64,000 nucleotides of DNA, from assembly GCA_963575745.1 (NCBI GenBank), contig CAUYUJ010014595.1, forward strand, positions 327,311 through 391,310, read 5' to 3'. Position numbers and translations under genes: made by a program. This DNA is from Prorocentrum cordatum (Eukaryota > Sar > Dinophyceae > Prorocentrales > Prorocentraceae). Below are positions 22,345 through 32,102 of the stretch, piece after piece. The notes under the pieces were generated by a model that saw only the letters and a program-made list of their open reading frames with translations, had not been told where the DNA came from and searched no databases. Every line of letters begins with the position of its first letter. The stretch's first letter is position 1.

Positions 22345-22392
22345 GCACTTGGCATTCTATCACGCCTCAACGTGCCATGGGGCACGATGGCG
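22345..22392 (+). repeat. Dispersed repeat, copy 2 (GGCATTCTA...GGGGCAC)
   Basis: It reads CTTGGCATTCTATCACGC and then TGCCATGGGGCACG and matches the block at 3803-3850. Confidence 0.65.
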
Positions 22393-22883
22393 GATTAAGC
22401 GAGCCCTCTCGTCTTCGAACACCCTTTGTCCAGACCTGCGGACACGACCCTGATAACGATGGACAGGAAGGTCAAACCATACATCTGCACTTGTAGGTTG
22501 AATTTCCGTCCTCGTTCGCCGCAAGGTTGAGCGGTTCACGCTGGACGACGACATCGCACAACGTGAAACCGAATGTTCCATAGCCACCCGAGCGCCACTC
22601 GTGAGGTGAGGATGTGGTGCATGACCATGCTTGAGAAAGGAGCAGGGGGAGGAAGAGGAGAAGGAGGAGGAGGGGTGGAAGGGGATAGGTAGGTAGGACA
22701 GCCTCGGAGAGGGAGAGTCCCGCGGGACTACGCGGCCGCCGCGCGGCCGCGACTGCGGGGACCTGGCCACCACCTGAGGTGCCGGGTCCCCGACCGCGTC
22801 CTCGGATTTAAACATGCCGAAGACGAACACCATGTGCAAGGAGGGGGGAGGAACGGCGGGCCGGCCGCAAGACGGCCAGGCCT

Positions 22884-23600
22884 TCACCGTCTCCCACTGC
22901 GACGCCTCCCTGCGCGCCCCGGAGCTACAGCGATCGCGTGCTCCTTCGCTCTGGCGAAGCGGGCGTCGAGGACGACCGCCTCCGCACGGCGCAGCTCGTC
23001 GTCGGGCATGAGGTCGACGACGTTCCTCGCGACCCCGAAGCGCTTTGCGACCAGGGAGACACGGCGCTCCCAGGAGGGCCCCCGCGGGGGCACCTGCGCA
23101 GCAGCATCGGCTCCGCCAGCTCCGCGAGCTTGCTCCGCCGTCGCCGCCGCCGCAGGCCCGAGCCGCCGCTTCCGCCCCCGCGATACGCGCGGTGGCAGAG
23201 CGTCGGCCCAGAAGTCGTCCTCAATGTCCGACACCATCGACCCAACGTCGGCCTCGTCCATCACGTCGCCCCCGTCCGCAGCGCCAGCACCCGCAGCACC
23301 GCCAGCCGCCGCAGCGGCAGCGGGCTCCGCGGGAGGCGCCTCGGCCAGGACGGAATCCTCCACCTCCATCGCCGCGGCGGGGGCCCCAGGCGCGCCAGCG
23401 CCTGCCGCCTTCCGCGCCGCGCGGCGCTGGCGGCTCCGTCGCCGCTTCGCGGCGCGCGCCGCGGGGGCGGCGGCCGCAGCAGCAGCAGCAGCAGCAGCAC
23501 CGGAGGACCAGGAGGTACAGCGGGAGGAGCAGCGCCAGCAGCCGCGTCACTCGGCGGCGGTACGGACGCCTCTGCGCGACCACCTTCGCCACAGGGAGAC
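22884..23600 (-). CDS. Possible small protein gene, no known family
   Basis: The minus-strand frame from 23369 to 22884 encodes an Ala-rich N-terminal part, then MVSDIEDDFWADALPP, a basic RGRKRRLG patch and a compact C-terminal helix region. The last includes ERRVSLVAKRFGVARNVVDL, PDDELRRAEAVVLDARFARA and KEHAIAVAPG. The C-terminal 60 residues look like a folded helical domain. Upstream on this strand (23600-23370) other frames are Ala/Arg-rich and may be 5' UTR or an earlier exon. A long pyrimidine tract at 23690-23790 lies further upstream, as at other gene starts here. The start codon is uncertain. I recognise no family, and the GC-rich composition makes chance open frames likely. Confidence 0.35.
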
Positions 23601-23689
23601 GCAACAGTTTCCTTCAGGCGTGATGGGGATGCTCGGGGCCAGGTGCAGGGCGCCCCCATGACCGCGCTCCGCGTGGAGTTGTACGGAGG

Positions 23690-23790
23690 AGGAGGAGGAG
23701 TTGTGAGGAGGAGGAGGAGGATGAGGAGGAGGAGGAGTTGTGAGGAGGAGGAGGAGGAGGAGGAGGAGGAGGAGAAGGAGCAGAGGGTGG
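23690..23790. repeat. (GGA)n tract, with pyrimidine tract on the minus strand
   Basis: Blocks of GGAGGAGGAG separated twice by TTGTGA. On the minus strand it is a TCC tract upstream of the possible gene at 22884-23600. Confidence 0.85.
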
Positions 23791-24139
23791 TGGTGATGAT
23801 GAGGATGAGGAGGGTGCACAGGACGATAATGAGGACGGACGAAGAGGAGGCAAGTGGTGGCCGCCCGTCGTGATGGAACGTGTGACATGTGGCGCCAGGA
23901 GCCTCAGATGCGGGGGCCGCGTCAAGAACGGGCACGCCCCAGGGGCTGGTCAGACGAGGGTCTGCACGGGGGGGGCTGTGCAGGGAGGCGCTGCGTTGTG
24001 GTACCAGCTTGCCCCCGAGGAAGGGGGGCGAACGTGCCCAGCAGTGCGGCCCTAGTGATGTGCGTAACCTGCCTTTCCAAGGTTACCTTTTCAAGGTTTG
24101 CCTTCCTGGGTCGTAAAAGGGTGTATATAAGGAGTGTAT

Positions 24140-24146
24140 ATATATG

Positions 24147-24178
<32 letters not shown>
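24140..24178. repeat. (AT)n microsatellite
   Basis: A TATATATGAACA prefix followed by about 15 TA units, in a locally AT-rich stretch (24120-24340) where I see no gene. Confidence 0.9.
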
Positions 24179-24181
<3 letters not shown>

Positions 24182-24494
24182 GGCAAGCCTATGTATTGAT
24201 TTAATCACAGGAGGATAGTAACATTCGGGCGGTGGGGAAACAAAATAACCATATTTCACGAACAGCAGCAATCATGTGGCGCACGAAACAATATATTGAA
24301 CCGCGGCAAATATCATGATTCAACCAAGGCGGTACCTCATTGAAGGTAGGCAATACTCGTAACTACGAGTTCACACGTGCATTAATGTTACACGACGGAG
24401 GGCGGTTCCTTAGCAAAGCGGGGGTTTCGTTCATTATTGTCAGACCGTCGGGCGCTAGTCTTTCAAGGGGGCGCTGCGGGGGTTCGGGAGCAGT

Positions 24495-24515
24495 TCCGTC
24501 GGTATTTCGGCTCAA
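24495..24515 (+). other. Probable relic spliced leader
   Basis: The 21 bases start CCGT and end ATTTCGGCTCAAG. Aligned without gaps to the dinoflagellate SL they match at 17 of 21 positions, with the last eight (GGCTCAAG) exact. It lies 65 bases upstream of the ATG at 24580, a plausible 5' leader length. The four mismatches leave some room for chance. Confidence 0.5.
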
Positions 24516-24579
24516 GACTTCTGATTTTGCGCAGTTGGCTGGCTTACGCGTTAAGAAGAAACGCTTCGATTCACAGCCA

Positions 24580-25423
24580 ATGGATACCCAATTAACAGAT
24601 GGCGTATCTAGCCATCAAGCGGATCATGACGTCCAGGTGGAAGATGTTATAATTCACGACAAAGTAGCTAGACAGATTTTGAGCAAATTGGTTATCACGG
24701 ACCTCGTCGAAGTCATCCCGGACGCAGAGGACGAGACACAGATGCATTTGCATAAGGTCACTTGGGAAAACGTGGATCTTCTAAGGCAGTTTGGCGCACA
24801 TGGGCCGATTCATAACATCACAGGTTTCGACGAGAGCGAGAGGAACACTACTTACACAACGTACACGCGTATTGACAGCGCCATTGCCGCAGGGAAAACA
24901 ATTGGATTGACAATTTTGGGGCTCACCTCATTGGTCGCATGCGCCTGACGGGACTACAAAGCATTTCAAGGATAGTAATAGCTTCAAAACGAACAGTTTC
25001 GAGTCAATGTCGTGGCTATCGAGCACTGGATTTACAATCGTGTCATTTGGAAAACACTATTGCCCCGAGTTCTGGCACCCAGCCTTCGACAAAAAAAAGA
25101 ATGGAGATTCAAGGATCAAGCGTGCTCTGATGGTAGCGGAAGGCTACTTCCGAGAGTACGTCCCCATGGCTTCGGGGACGCGCTATTACCATGCCTCACA
25201 GTATGAAACCACAGTCATGGTGGCAATGCTGGTGCCAAGTCGGTTCCGGTCTTGCGTTGCTTGGATGGGCGACGCGATCGACGTGGGGCTAACTATGCTC
25301 AACGTCATTTCAAACCTCGAGGAGTCCGAGATCGCGATCGAACTGGGAGGGCAGACGTTCGCTATGTCAAAGGAAATAGTTTTGGCACATGTGGAAAAGG
25401 ATGCAGCCATGCCAACAAGCTGA
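24580..25423 (+). pseudogene. Unrecognised protein gene behind an SL relic, one frameshift
   Basis: From ATG 24580 the frame encodes VEDVIIHDKVARQILSKLVI, LHKVTWENVDLLRQFGAHGP and a hydrophobic GKTIGLTILGLTSLVAC, and stops at 24948. The next frame, open from 24911, continues through SFGKHYCPEFWHPAFDKKKN, YFREYVPMASGTRYYHASQY and a mixed hydrophobic C-terminus that ends at 25423. The two open windows overlap at 24911-24948, so one indel there explains the break. Codon use is visibly more AT-rich than in the flanking genes, which suggests a different origin or age. I recognise no domain. The combined product would be about 280 residues. The SL relic upstream suggests it arrived as a processed mRNA copy. 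Confidence 0.45.
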
Positions 25424-25596
25424 TCACTGATCAACGCCGATGGCCATTGGAATGCATTGGAATACCGATCTACGGATTGGCCAAACACGTACACATTGTT
25501 CTCAGTTCAGTTGAGCGTGAGTGATCACGAGCAATTTTTATTGAGAGTTTAGATTCCTAGGGCGCTGGACGTCAAGCTTCGCTGTATGGCATTTTA

Positions 25597-25623
25597 CAGT
25601 TGACCTCATCAGCAGGTCAACTG
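25597..25623. repeat. Perfect 9-bp hairpin
   Basis: CAGTTGACC, a 9-base loop, then GGTCAACTG. It lies in gene-free sequence after the gene that ends at 25423 (or the short frame that ends near 25524). Function unknown; a terminator or processing role would be a guess. Confidence 0.7.
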
Positions 25624-25765
25624 AGTGCGAGCAATGCCCCGTGAAACAATGACCCTGGAGGGCCCCGGAGTGAACGGAGAGGCCTCAGTTGGATCGAAGA
25701 TGCGCCCCTAAGCCCAAGCTAGGCAGCCTTCCTACGGCATGTTTCGACCGACTCACCTAGTCGAA

Positions 25766-25918
25766 GATCACCTAGGTCACCTAGGTCACCCCCAGGGGCG
25801 CGAAGAGAATCGCGCTTCGCGCGCTGCAGCCTTGCCCAGGTGGCCTCGCGAGGGCGCGAAGGCAACCGCGCGCTGCGCATCGCGGGGCGCGACGCGCGAA
25901 TCTAGGTGACCTAGGCAA
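25766..25918. repeat. Short dispersed GC-rich element, copy 1 (dimer)
   Basis: The left edge carries CACCTAGGTCACCTAGGTC and the right edge TCTAGGTGACCTAGG, so the ends are inverted repeats. Between them are two GGCGCGAAG-type cores, at about 25796 and 25856. The core with its CTCGCGAGG left flank and CTAGGTGACC right end recurs at 31925-31995 and 34262-34330. Confidence 0.65.
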
Positions 25919-25929
25919 CGTATTGGCAG

Positions 25930-26190
25930 GAGGAGAAGTATATACATCATAGAGATCATACGTTTACATGGTCATATGTGCGTGCATCAAGCCATACACA
26001 CATTCGCACGTATATGCATGGATACGCATACCTATGCATATGCAGATGCGTAGACATAAACGCATACACACATATAAGACAACTATGTGTGTATGCATAT
26101 ATGTTTGTTTGCATGTATGTAGGTCTGCGTGGTCTGTGTGTGAGTATGTATGTACGCGCGCATGTAATTATGCGTGCACGTCCCAGAAAT
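25930..26190. repeat. Alternating purine-pyrimidine tract with a perfect 13-bp hairpin
   Basis: The sequence is rich in CATA, TATG and CACA words. GCATACACACATA (26062-26074) and TATGTGTGTATGC (26084-26096) form a perfect stem around a 9-base loop. There is no gene. Such sequence is prone to cruciform or Z-form structure. Confidence 0.7.
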
Positions 26191-26359
26191 TTCGAGAGGC
26201 CCTGAAGTGTCACGTGTCACGAGAGACCCCGAGAGGCCCCTAGGATCCAACAAGAAGCCAAACAAGTGTAGACCCCCAGCTCAATCTCCAAGACCCCAAT
26301 CTCCAACCCCAGTCCAAGACCCCAGAACCGCTTCCAGGGTCACCGGCGGAGCGTCGTCC

Positions 26360-26453
26360 CTGCCTCCCTATCCTCGTCCTCCCCCTCCCCCTCCCTCTCC
26401 CTCCCCGCATTCACCTCCTTCTCCTCCTCCTCCCTTGCAGCCATTTTGGCTTT
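26360..26453 (+). promoter_or_regulatory. Pyrimidine tract with AG acceptor and SL-like sequence
   Basis: CT-rich sequence from about 26360 ends in CCCTTGCAG at 26440. From that AG the bases read AGCCATTTTGGCT, a 13-base exact match to the middle of the dinoflagellate SL, then TTCTTAG in place of CAAG. It may be a trans-splice acceptor followed by an SL relic, 25 bases before the ATG at 26478. Confidence 0.45.
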
Positions 26454-26477
26454 CTTAGATTTCAGAAGGCAATATTT

Positions 26478-26790
26478 ATGCCGCTCCCTTTGGAGTGCCG
26501 TCTCCAGATCCTTGTCAAGCACTACGGGTGCATAGACGATGATGGCAGGGCAGCAATCACGAACATATACGAGCTTGCCAGACACTTCGAAGACGACCTC
26601 GGATTCGAGATCAGGGACGCACAGCACGTTGGATATCTTGTCCAAGCCAAGCGAGAATCGTTCCTCGCCAGAGGTTCGTCCAAGAAGTGGCCCAAATACA
26701 TCCTCGACGTCGTCGCCAGGATTCTCGAGGCAATGGGCGCAGTGATAGACGAGGACGAGTGGATCCGCATTCGCGAAGGCGAATGCTCCT
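26478..26790 (+). CDS. Unknown N-terminal exon or short gene
   Basis: From ATG 26478 the frame encodes CRLQILVKHYGCIDDDGRAA, LARHFEDDLGFEIRDAQHVG and ILEAMGAVIDEDEWIRIREG, about 100 residues of folded, helical character. It then runs into Ser/Pro-rich low complexity made by a TCC tract, where coding probably ends at a splice site that I cannot place (no obvious GT). The reading continues openly to 27128 only because of repeat sequence. The start is supported by the SL-like leader 25 bases upstream. It may be the first exon of the gene at 27209-29512, which is on the same strand and begins right after the tract. No family recognised. Confidence 0.45.
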
Positions 26791-27200
26791 CCTCTCCTCC
26801 TCCTGCTCCGTCTCCTTCTCCTCTCCTTACTCACCACCTTGCCGCCCTCTCCTTGTTCGCCGGCGCGCCCCGCGGCCCCCCCCTCCAGGGCTCGAGCGCG
26901 TCGTCGAGGAGAGCCTCGCTGCTCCCGGCGACGGCGGCGACGGCCCCAGCGGCGCGGCGGTGGCCGCGCGGGCCGCTCGAGACGCCGCCGCCAGGACCGG
27001 CGCGGGCAGAGGGGGGAGGAGAGGAGGAGGAGGAGGAGGAGGAGGAGAAGGATGAGAAGGAGGAGGAGGAGGAGGAGGAGGAGGAGGAGGAGGAGGGGAG
27101 GAGGAGGAGGAGAGGAGGGAGGGGCTGACATGGAGGGGCCACCACGGCCACCACTCCGCCCAGGGCGACCAGCTCCTCCCTCCTCCTCAGGAGGAGGGAG
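26790..27200. repeat. Pyrimidine tract followed by purine tract, possibly intronic
   Basis: TCC-rich sequence at 26786-26890 is followed by a GC-rich middle and then (GGA)n at 27010-27115. The two ends are roughly complementary, so the transcript could fold back. I could not identify splice sites with confidence. Confidence 0.6.
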
Positions 27201-27208
27201 GAGCTGAC

Positions 27209-29512
27209 TTGGGAGGGGCCACCACTCCGCCCGCTAGGACGAAGCTCGCCAGTGCCTTTCGACGACGGGTCGCAGACGCTAGAGCGCTCGCCTCAGAGCG
27301 CGCCGAGAACGCAGAGCTGCTGGCGAAGATCGGGTGGTTGGAGGAACGATCCATCGTGCCAGCCTTCAGTTCCAAGTACCTGTGCCAGAAGATGTCAGTA
27401 TTCAGGGGGATGCACCTAGCCCTCAGGCGGACGCTGGCCACCGTCAGTGCAGCAAGAATCGGGCTCGCATGTTCAGTCGACGTCCACTACGCCACAGTGT
27501 GTACATGGGAGGTGCGCTGTTGCGCGGCCTTCCTGGCGTCGTGCCGAACGATGCAGGAGGCCATCACAGACGTCATCGAGATGCAAAGCAGGCCATGAGT
27601 ATTTGAACCCAAGTTCACTAACTTCCGAAACATATTGATCAGGTGCGACGGCACGAACACGGCCTTGTGGCAGCACAAGAGGAAACTGCATGGACTGTCG
27701 TGTAAGACATCTGTTAGATTGAACGGCCGAGCTGCTACGACCGCAACGTGGCACGCGGACGTACTCGGGCTTCAGTCGCAGGACCCGTCCGTCCTCGTGG
27801 AGACCATCAAGAAGCAGATGCAGAGCATTGGCATCGCTCCATGGGATATGCTGGGAGAGCCAAACGCAGTTCATGCCTGCGTGTGCTGCGCGGACGCTGG
27901 CGGCGACGTCAAGGCTGCCAGAGAGATCATCAAGAAGGACGTTGGGCACTTCAGCAGCTGGATATTCTTCTTGGACTGCGACTGCTTCATGCACCAGTCG
28001 TCGCTGGGCACCCTGGACCAGCTCAAGCTCGTGGACGCGACGATGGGGAGGCTCGTCAAGAGGCCGGTGCTGCCAGATGAGAGAAGCCCGAAGAAGTACG
28101 CCTCTACGCTGATGAAGGTTATGAACGTGTGGCGCGACCACGGCGCGGTGGTCTACTTCACATGACAGCATATTGATCCCAAGACGGCCCACCTGGCGCA
28201 CACCATGCCGCCGAAGTGCATCCCCACCAGGTGGGGCACAAAGGACGCTTGCGAGGAACTCCTCCTTTCCCTACCCAGAGATACGTTCATTCTCGCGATG
28301 CGCATGTCGCTCGATCGTCGCATGAGGGCCAGCGCGCAGAAGCGGAAGAAGATGGCGGAGACAGATGCGCTGTCGGCTGGCCTGGAGCGGGTGATGGCCA
28401 TCGAGGAGGCCCAACTTGCTGGAGGCCAGAACTACTCGCAGACTATGTCGAGATGGGCGGCGGACGTGATGCTGGGCTTGGACACAGCTGCATGGTGGCT
28501 GCTTGTGGACATATCATTTAAAGTGCGCCGGCCATGGCGAGAGCTGCGCGAGCATTTACAAGCGCATGATCAGCTGGTTAAGCGGACAGGTGCAGGAGCA
28601 TTGGCACACTTGGTCTGGACCAAAGCCGACTCCATTTACAAGAACGCCCTGAGCATGCAAAAGATTGATGCATGGAGTGACGTGTTGGACACAGTGGGTG
28701 ACGCGTACTTGGTGGACGCTGCTGCAGCCTGCTGCGAGTTGGGCATGGCCTCCGCGGTGTGCTTCAAGACGCGCATCGTCGACATGATGCGCACGTTTCC
28801 GCTCGAGTGTCTACTCCTTGCACAGGAGAAGCACTCCACGCGCAGCCCTGGCAGGGCGGCGCTGGCAAAGGAGATCCTGAGCCCGCAGACGTCCGAGCTC
28901 AACATGGTCAAGCTCAGGGACATAGCCGCTGATGAGTTGCAGCACTGCGCAGACACCGGAGAGCTGGACTACGCCATGTGGCTTTGGGTGAAAAATATTT
29001 GCAGTCTCTGGCAAGGCGACGCGGAGGCGAACGAGCGCTTCAACAAAACCCTCAAGGAAGAGCTCGTCAAGGCACCGCACATCGGCCACTGCCTGCTTGG
29101 ATCGAGGGCCATCAACAAGACGTTCCTACATCACCTTCAATTCGAGACGAGCGGGAGGTCGAAAGGTGCACCGAGATGGGGCGTCATCCAAGATGGTTTC
29201 TTCAACCTTGTTGAACACGCTGCGCAGTACAACGACGGCTCGCTGATCATCGTGGGCGACCTGACTCGCTACGACCTCTCCGCCTTGCCTGATCTCGCAT
29301 TGCACGCCGGCGAGGCAGGGGCGGAGTTGGCCGCCATCCAAGATGCTACTGCTACTCCGTCCGCGCCGCTGGCGGACGCGCCAGAGGCAGCTGCGCCGGC
29401 GGCCATGGACATAGACGCGGCCGTGGCTGCCACGTTCGACGGCGTCGACGCCAGGCCCGACGAGATCGGCGAGACCTCGCCCGCGGCGGACGAGGACGGC
29501 CGCAGGGGCGAG
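27209..29512 (+). pseudogene. Possible hAT-like transposase-derived gene with two in-frame TGA codons
   Basis: One frame runs from 27209 to 29512, broken only by TGA at 27596-27598 and TGA at 28163-28165. The text continues sensibly across both: IEMQSRP, stop, VFEPKFTNFRNILIRCDG; and DHGAVVYFT, stop, QHIDPKTAHLAH. The middle has FFLDCDCFMHQSSLGTLDQL and CIPTRWGTKDACEELL, which resemble the Cys/His and TRW motifs of hAT-type transposases. EANERFNKTLKEEL near 29030 loosely resembles the hAT C-terminal dimerisation region. The catalytic triad is not certain. The C-terminal 70 residues are Ala/Asp-rich. Family assignment is tentative. A GTGAGG donor ends the exon at 29512. The two TGAs could be mutations of CGA or TGG, or could be read through. 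Confidence 0.4.
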
Positions 29513-29951
29513 GTGAGGGCTGGAGGATGGCGAGGAGGATGTCGAGGAGGAGGAGGAGGAGAGTGAGGACGTGAAAGGGAGGAGGAGGAGGAAGAGTAGG
29601 AGTAGGAGTAGGAGTAGGAGTAGGAGAAGGAGTAGGGAGTAGGAGTAGGAGGGGGAGATGCAGCAGGAGCTTAGCAGCAGAGCAGAAGTGGCACGTCGCA
29701 CGTCTATCTCGCCTCTTGTCTCCCCCGGCGCACCCCCCCGAGGATATCGACAAGTCGCTGCATCGGCAGCTCGTCAGTCTGTGGAGGAAGCAGGCTAACA
29801 ACTGTGAGCACATGGAGGCTCCTCCTCCTCCTCGTCCTTGACTCGTCCTCCTCCTCTCCTCCCCCTTTTCTTTTCTCATTCTCCTCCCCCTCCTCCTCCT
29901 CCCCTTCCCTCCTCCTCCTTCCCCCCCCTCTTCCTCCCTCCTCCTACCCAG
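29513..29951 (+). other. Probable 439-bp intron with mirrored purine and pyrimidine halves
   Basis: It begins GAG|GTGAGGG and ends CTCCTACCCAG|GGGTTCC, canonical GT-AG. The first half is GGA/GAGTAG-rich and the second half is TCC-rich, so the transcript could form a long hairpin. Joining 29512 to 29952 preserves the frame (both phase 0), which is good support. Confidence 0.6.
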
Positions 29952-31206
29952 GGGTTCCGCTCCGCCCTGTGTTTTGGCATCGATGGGACGTGCGAGGGGT
30001 GGAGGTGTTTCGGATCTCGCGGACACGCCCTTCATTTTGTCAGGTGTGATCATGAGGTGGAGGACGCCAAGATCATAGAACCTATCGAAGTCGTCTCGTC
30101 TCAAACGTTGATCCGGAACGGGAGGCAGCAGGGGGAGCTGTCCTTATCGTTGTGGATCCGGCCCTTCCAGCAGCTCGGCCCCGGCGGTGCAGTCATCTTC
30201 GGCCAGAGGGAGGAGTGGGCAGTGATCATTCAAACCATCGGAACGCAAGAAACACACAAAGATCAAGACGGCAATCGCTGATGGAGACCCCAGCAGCGAC
30301 GACGGCGACAATGACAGCTCCGACGACTCTGGCGACTCTGACGGCAACGACGACGATGACTTATTCGTTGATGATGGCTTGGCGGCGGTAGACGAGCACA
30401 GCCGCAAGAGAGTTGCCAAGCAGAAAGCCAAAATGGGAGATGAGTCAATATTCGATGTCAGAAGAGAAGACGACGATGAAACAACACTTGCTGCCGCGCA
30501 CAAGGACGAGATAGACCGACACATCGACCCCCCTGCTCTAGACGAATCTCCGCTAGAAGATGCGTGCAGTAGTTTGAGGATATGGTCTGGGGCAGTGGAA
30601 GCATGCTTCATTACATTGTCGTGGAGGGCTACTAAGATGAGTTGCGCTCTCGGTGAGAATCGTGAGCTGGCTCTCATATCGTTTCCACAGGGCCCCAACC
30701 AAATGGCACCCCTCGTGCACTTCCCCGCCCAGGGCCGCACGGTCCGCCCTGCGCCCGCGCATGCACAGCGGGTCATGTTGGACGACCACAATAGGATTAT
30801 CTTTTCGCCCATCAGCACTCGCCCGGCCCAAGATTTTACCAACCCTTTGACTGCTGTGATTATCCCAGCAACAGGGTGCAACATGGTGAACGCAAAAGGG
30901 ATTTTTAGAGAGCCCTGCCCCACTAATGTTCTGTCGGTCATGCGTTTATATAATCTGTGCCTAAGTGGCGGATTTGCCTGGGCGCAGGGCGGGGTGTGCA
31001 TTTTGTGCAACAAAGCCGAAGGGGCGCGGATATGCCCCCTGTGCAATCTTAGCTTTCACGATAATTGTAGTCGCTGCCTGGCCGAGGCGGCGATATCGAC
31101 TGCTTTTCAGGGGCCCACCATGCCTGAGGCCCCATCTTCCTGGCCCGACGTTCTTCGAAACCCGAGCGTTATGTGCCATTTGTGCAACGTGTTCTATCAC
31201 GCGTAG
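29952..31206 (+). pseudogene. Downstream exon(s): acidic region and PHD-like zinc finger, one frameshift
   Basis: In frame with the preceding exon, 29952 to about 30228 encodes FRSALCFGIDGTCEGWRC, a stretch including KIIEPIEVVSSQTLI and GGAVIFGQREEWAVI. After a one-base shift near 30226 the next frame continues through KPSERKKHTKIKTAIADGD, an Asp/Ser-rich acidic block, RKRVAKQKAKMGDESIF and a long folded region to the stop at 31204. Its end has CILC, x8, CPLC, x4, H-x2-C and, about 40 residues on, CHLC. That is the spacing of a C4HC3 PHD-type finger. PHD fingers bind chromatin or other proteins in the nucleus. Assigning it to the upstream transposase-like gene rests on the phase-compatible intron. 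It could instead be a separate gene starting at ATG 30379. Confidence 0.4.
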
Positions 31207-31491
31207 GGTTGTTTCGTTTCAAGGGGTTGGGAAAAGGCAGAGGGTGGAGATGGAGGGAGACGTGCTCCTCTTACTGCTCTGCTGCGCACTGCTACTGCCC
31301 CTTTTTCTGCGGCCGGATGGGGCTGCCGGCCGCGGAGCCTCGACTCGAACAGCGAAGTCGACGCGCTGCCAGTGCACTGTGCACTGCTGCTCTGTCCTGC
31401 GGCCCGCGCACTTGCAAGGCCTGCGAGAATAGACTGAGAGAAAACATACCCCAGTGTGCCCCAGTGGAGCCCCTAGGAAAGCAGCATTAGT
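31207..31491. other. Short gene-free spacer
   Basis: No feature that I can support; CTGC-rich sequence before the minisatellite. Confidence 0.5.
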
Positions 31492-31917
31492 AGTAACAGT
31501 AAAGCTAAGCTAAAGCTAAGCTAAAGCGAAGCTAAAGCTAAGTGGCAGCTAAAGCTAAGCTAAAGCTAAGCTGAAGATAAGGTAAAACTAAGGTAAAACG
31601 AAGGTAACGCTAAGGTAACGTTCAGCTAAATCTAAGCTAGCGCTAAACTAAAGCTAGGCGAACTATAAGCTAAAGTTAAGCTGAAGCTAAGCTAAAGCTA
31701 ACGCTAAGATAAAGCTAAGCTACAGCTAAGCTAAAGCTCAACTAAAGCTAGGCTAAATCTAAGCTGCAGCCTACAGCTAAGCGAAAGCGAAGGTAAAACG
31801 AAGGTAAGTCTAAAAGCTACCGCTAAGCTAAAGCTAAGCTAAAGCTAAGCTAAAGCTAAGCTAAAGCTAAGCTGCAGCTAAGCTAAAGCGTAGCCAAAGC
31901 GAAGCTAAAACTAAGCC
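31492..31917 (+). repeat. 11-bp minisatellite (TAAGCTAAAGC)n
   Basis: About 38 imperfect units of TAAGCTAAAGC with variants such as TAAGGTAAAAC and TAAGCTGCAGC. A run of five nearly perfect units lies at about 31822-31875. Confidence 0.9.
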
Positions 31918-31924
31918 ACAGTCT

Positions 31925-31995
31925 CGGGAGGGCGCGAAGATGACCGCGCCTGACGCGTCGCGGGGTGCAGCGCGCTAAGGTCGACGACCTAGCTT
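31925..31995 (+). repeat. Short dispersed GC-rich element, copy 2
   Basis: It has TCTCGGGAGGGCGCGAAGA, GACCGCGC, CGTCGCGGGG, GCGCGCTAAGGTCGACG and ACCTAGC. It matches copies at 25845-25918 and 34262-34330 and directly abuts the right end of the 11-bp minisatellite. Confidence 0.65.
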
Positions 31996-32102
31996 AGATA
32001 AGGAGCTGGATTTCGGATTAATCGGTCCATCAGTCCATCAGTTATCGGCTCAGACAGGGCACGCGTGTTCTCTTTCGCGATCGCTCGACCCGGAGTTCTG
32101 TA

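Larger units (their letters stand above)
20011..22883. other. Non-genic stretch with minisatellite
   Basis: I see no convincing gene. 20011-21480 is mixed GC-rich sequence with a short GATGAGGAT patch near 20830. 21490-22200 is CTTGGGG-type minisatellite. 22345-22392 is the second copy of the repeat at 3803. Purine-rich GGA sequence lies at 22640-22690 and a GC-rich palindromic patch (CGCGGCCGCCGCGCGGCCGC) at about 22730-22750. Confidence 0.55.

Noticed and set aside
31492-31917. CRISPR array
   Set aside because: Contiguous short units without spacers in a eukaryotic context; a plain minisatellite.
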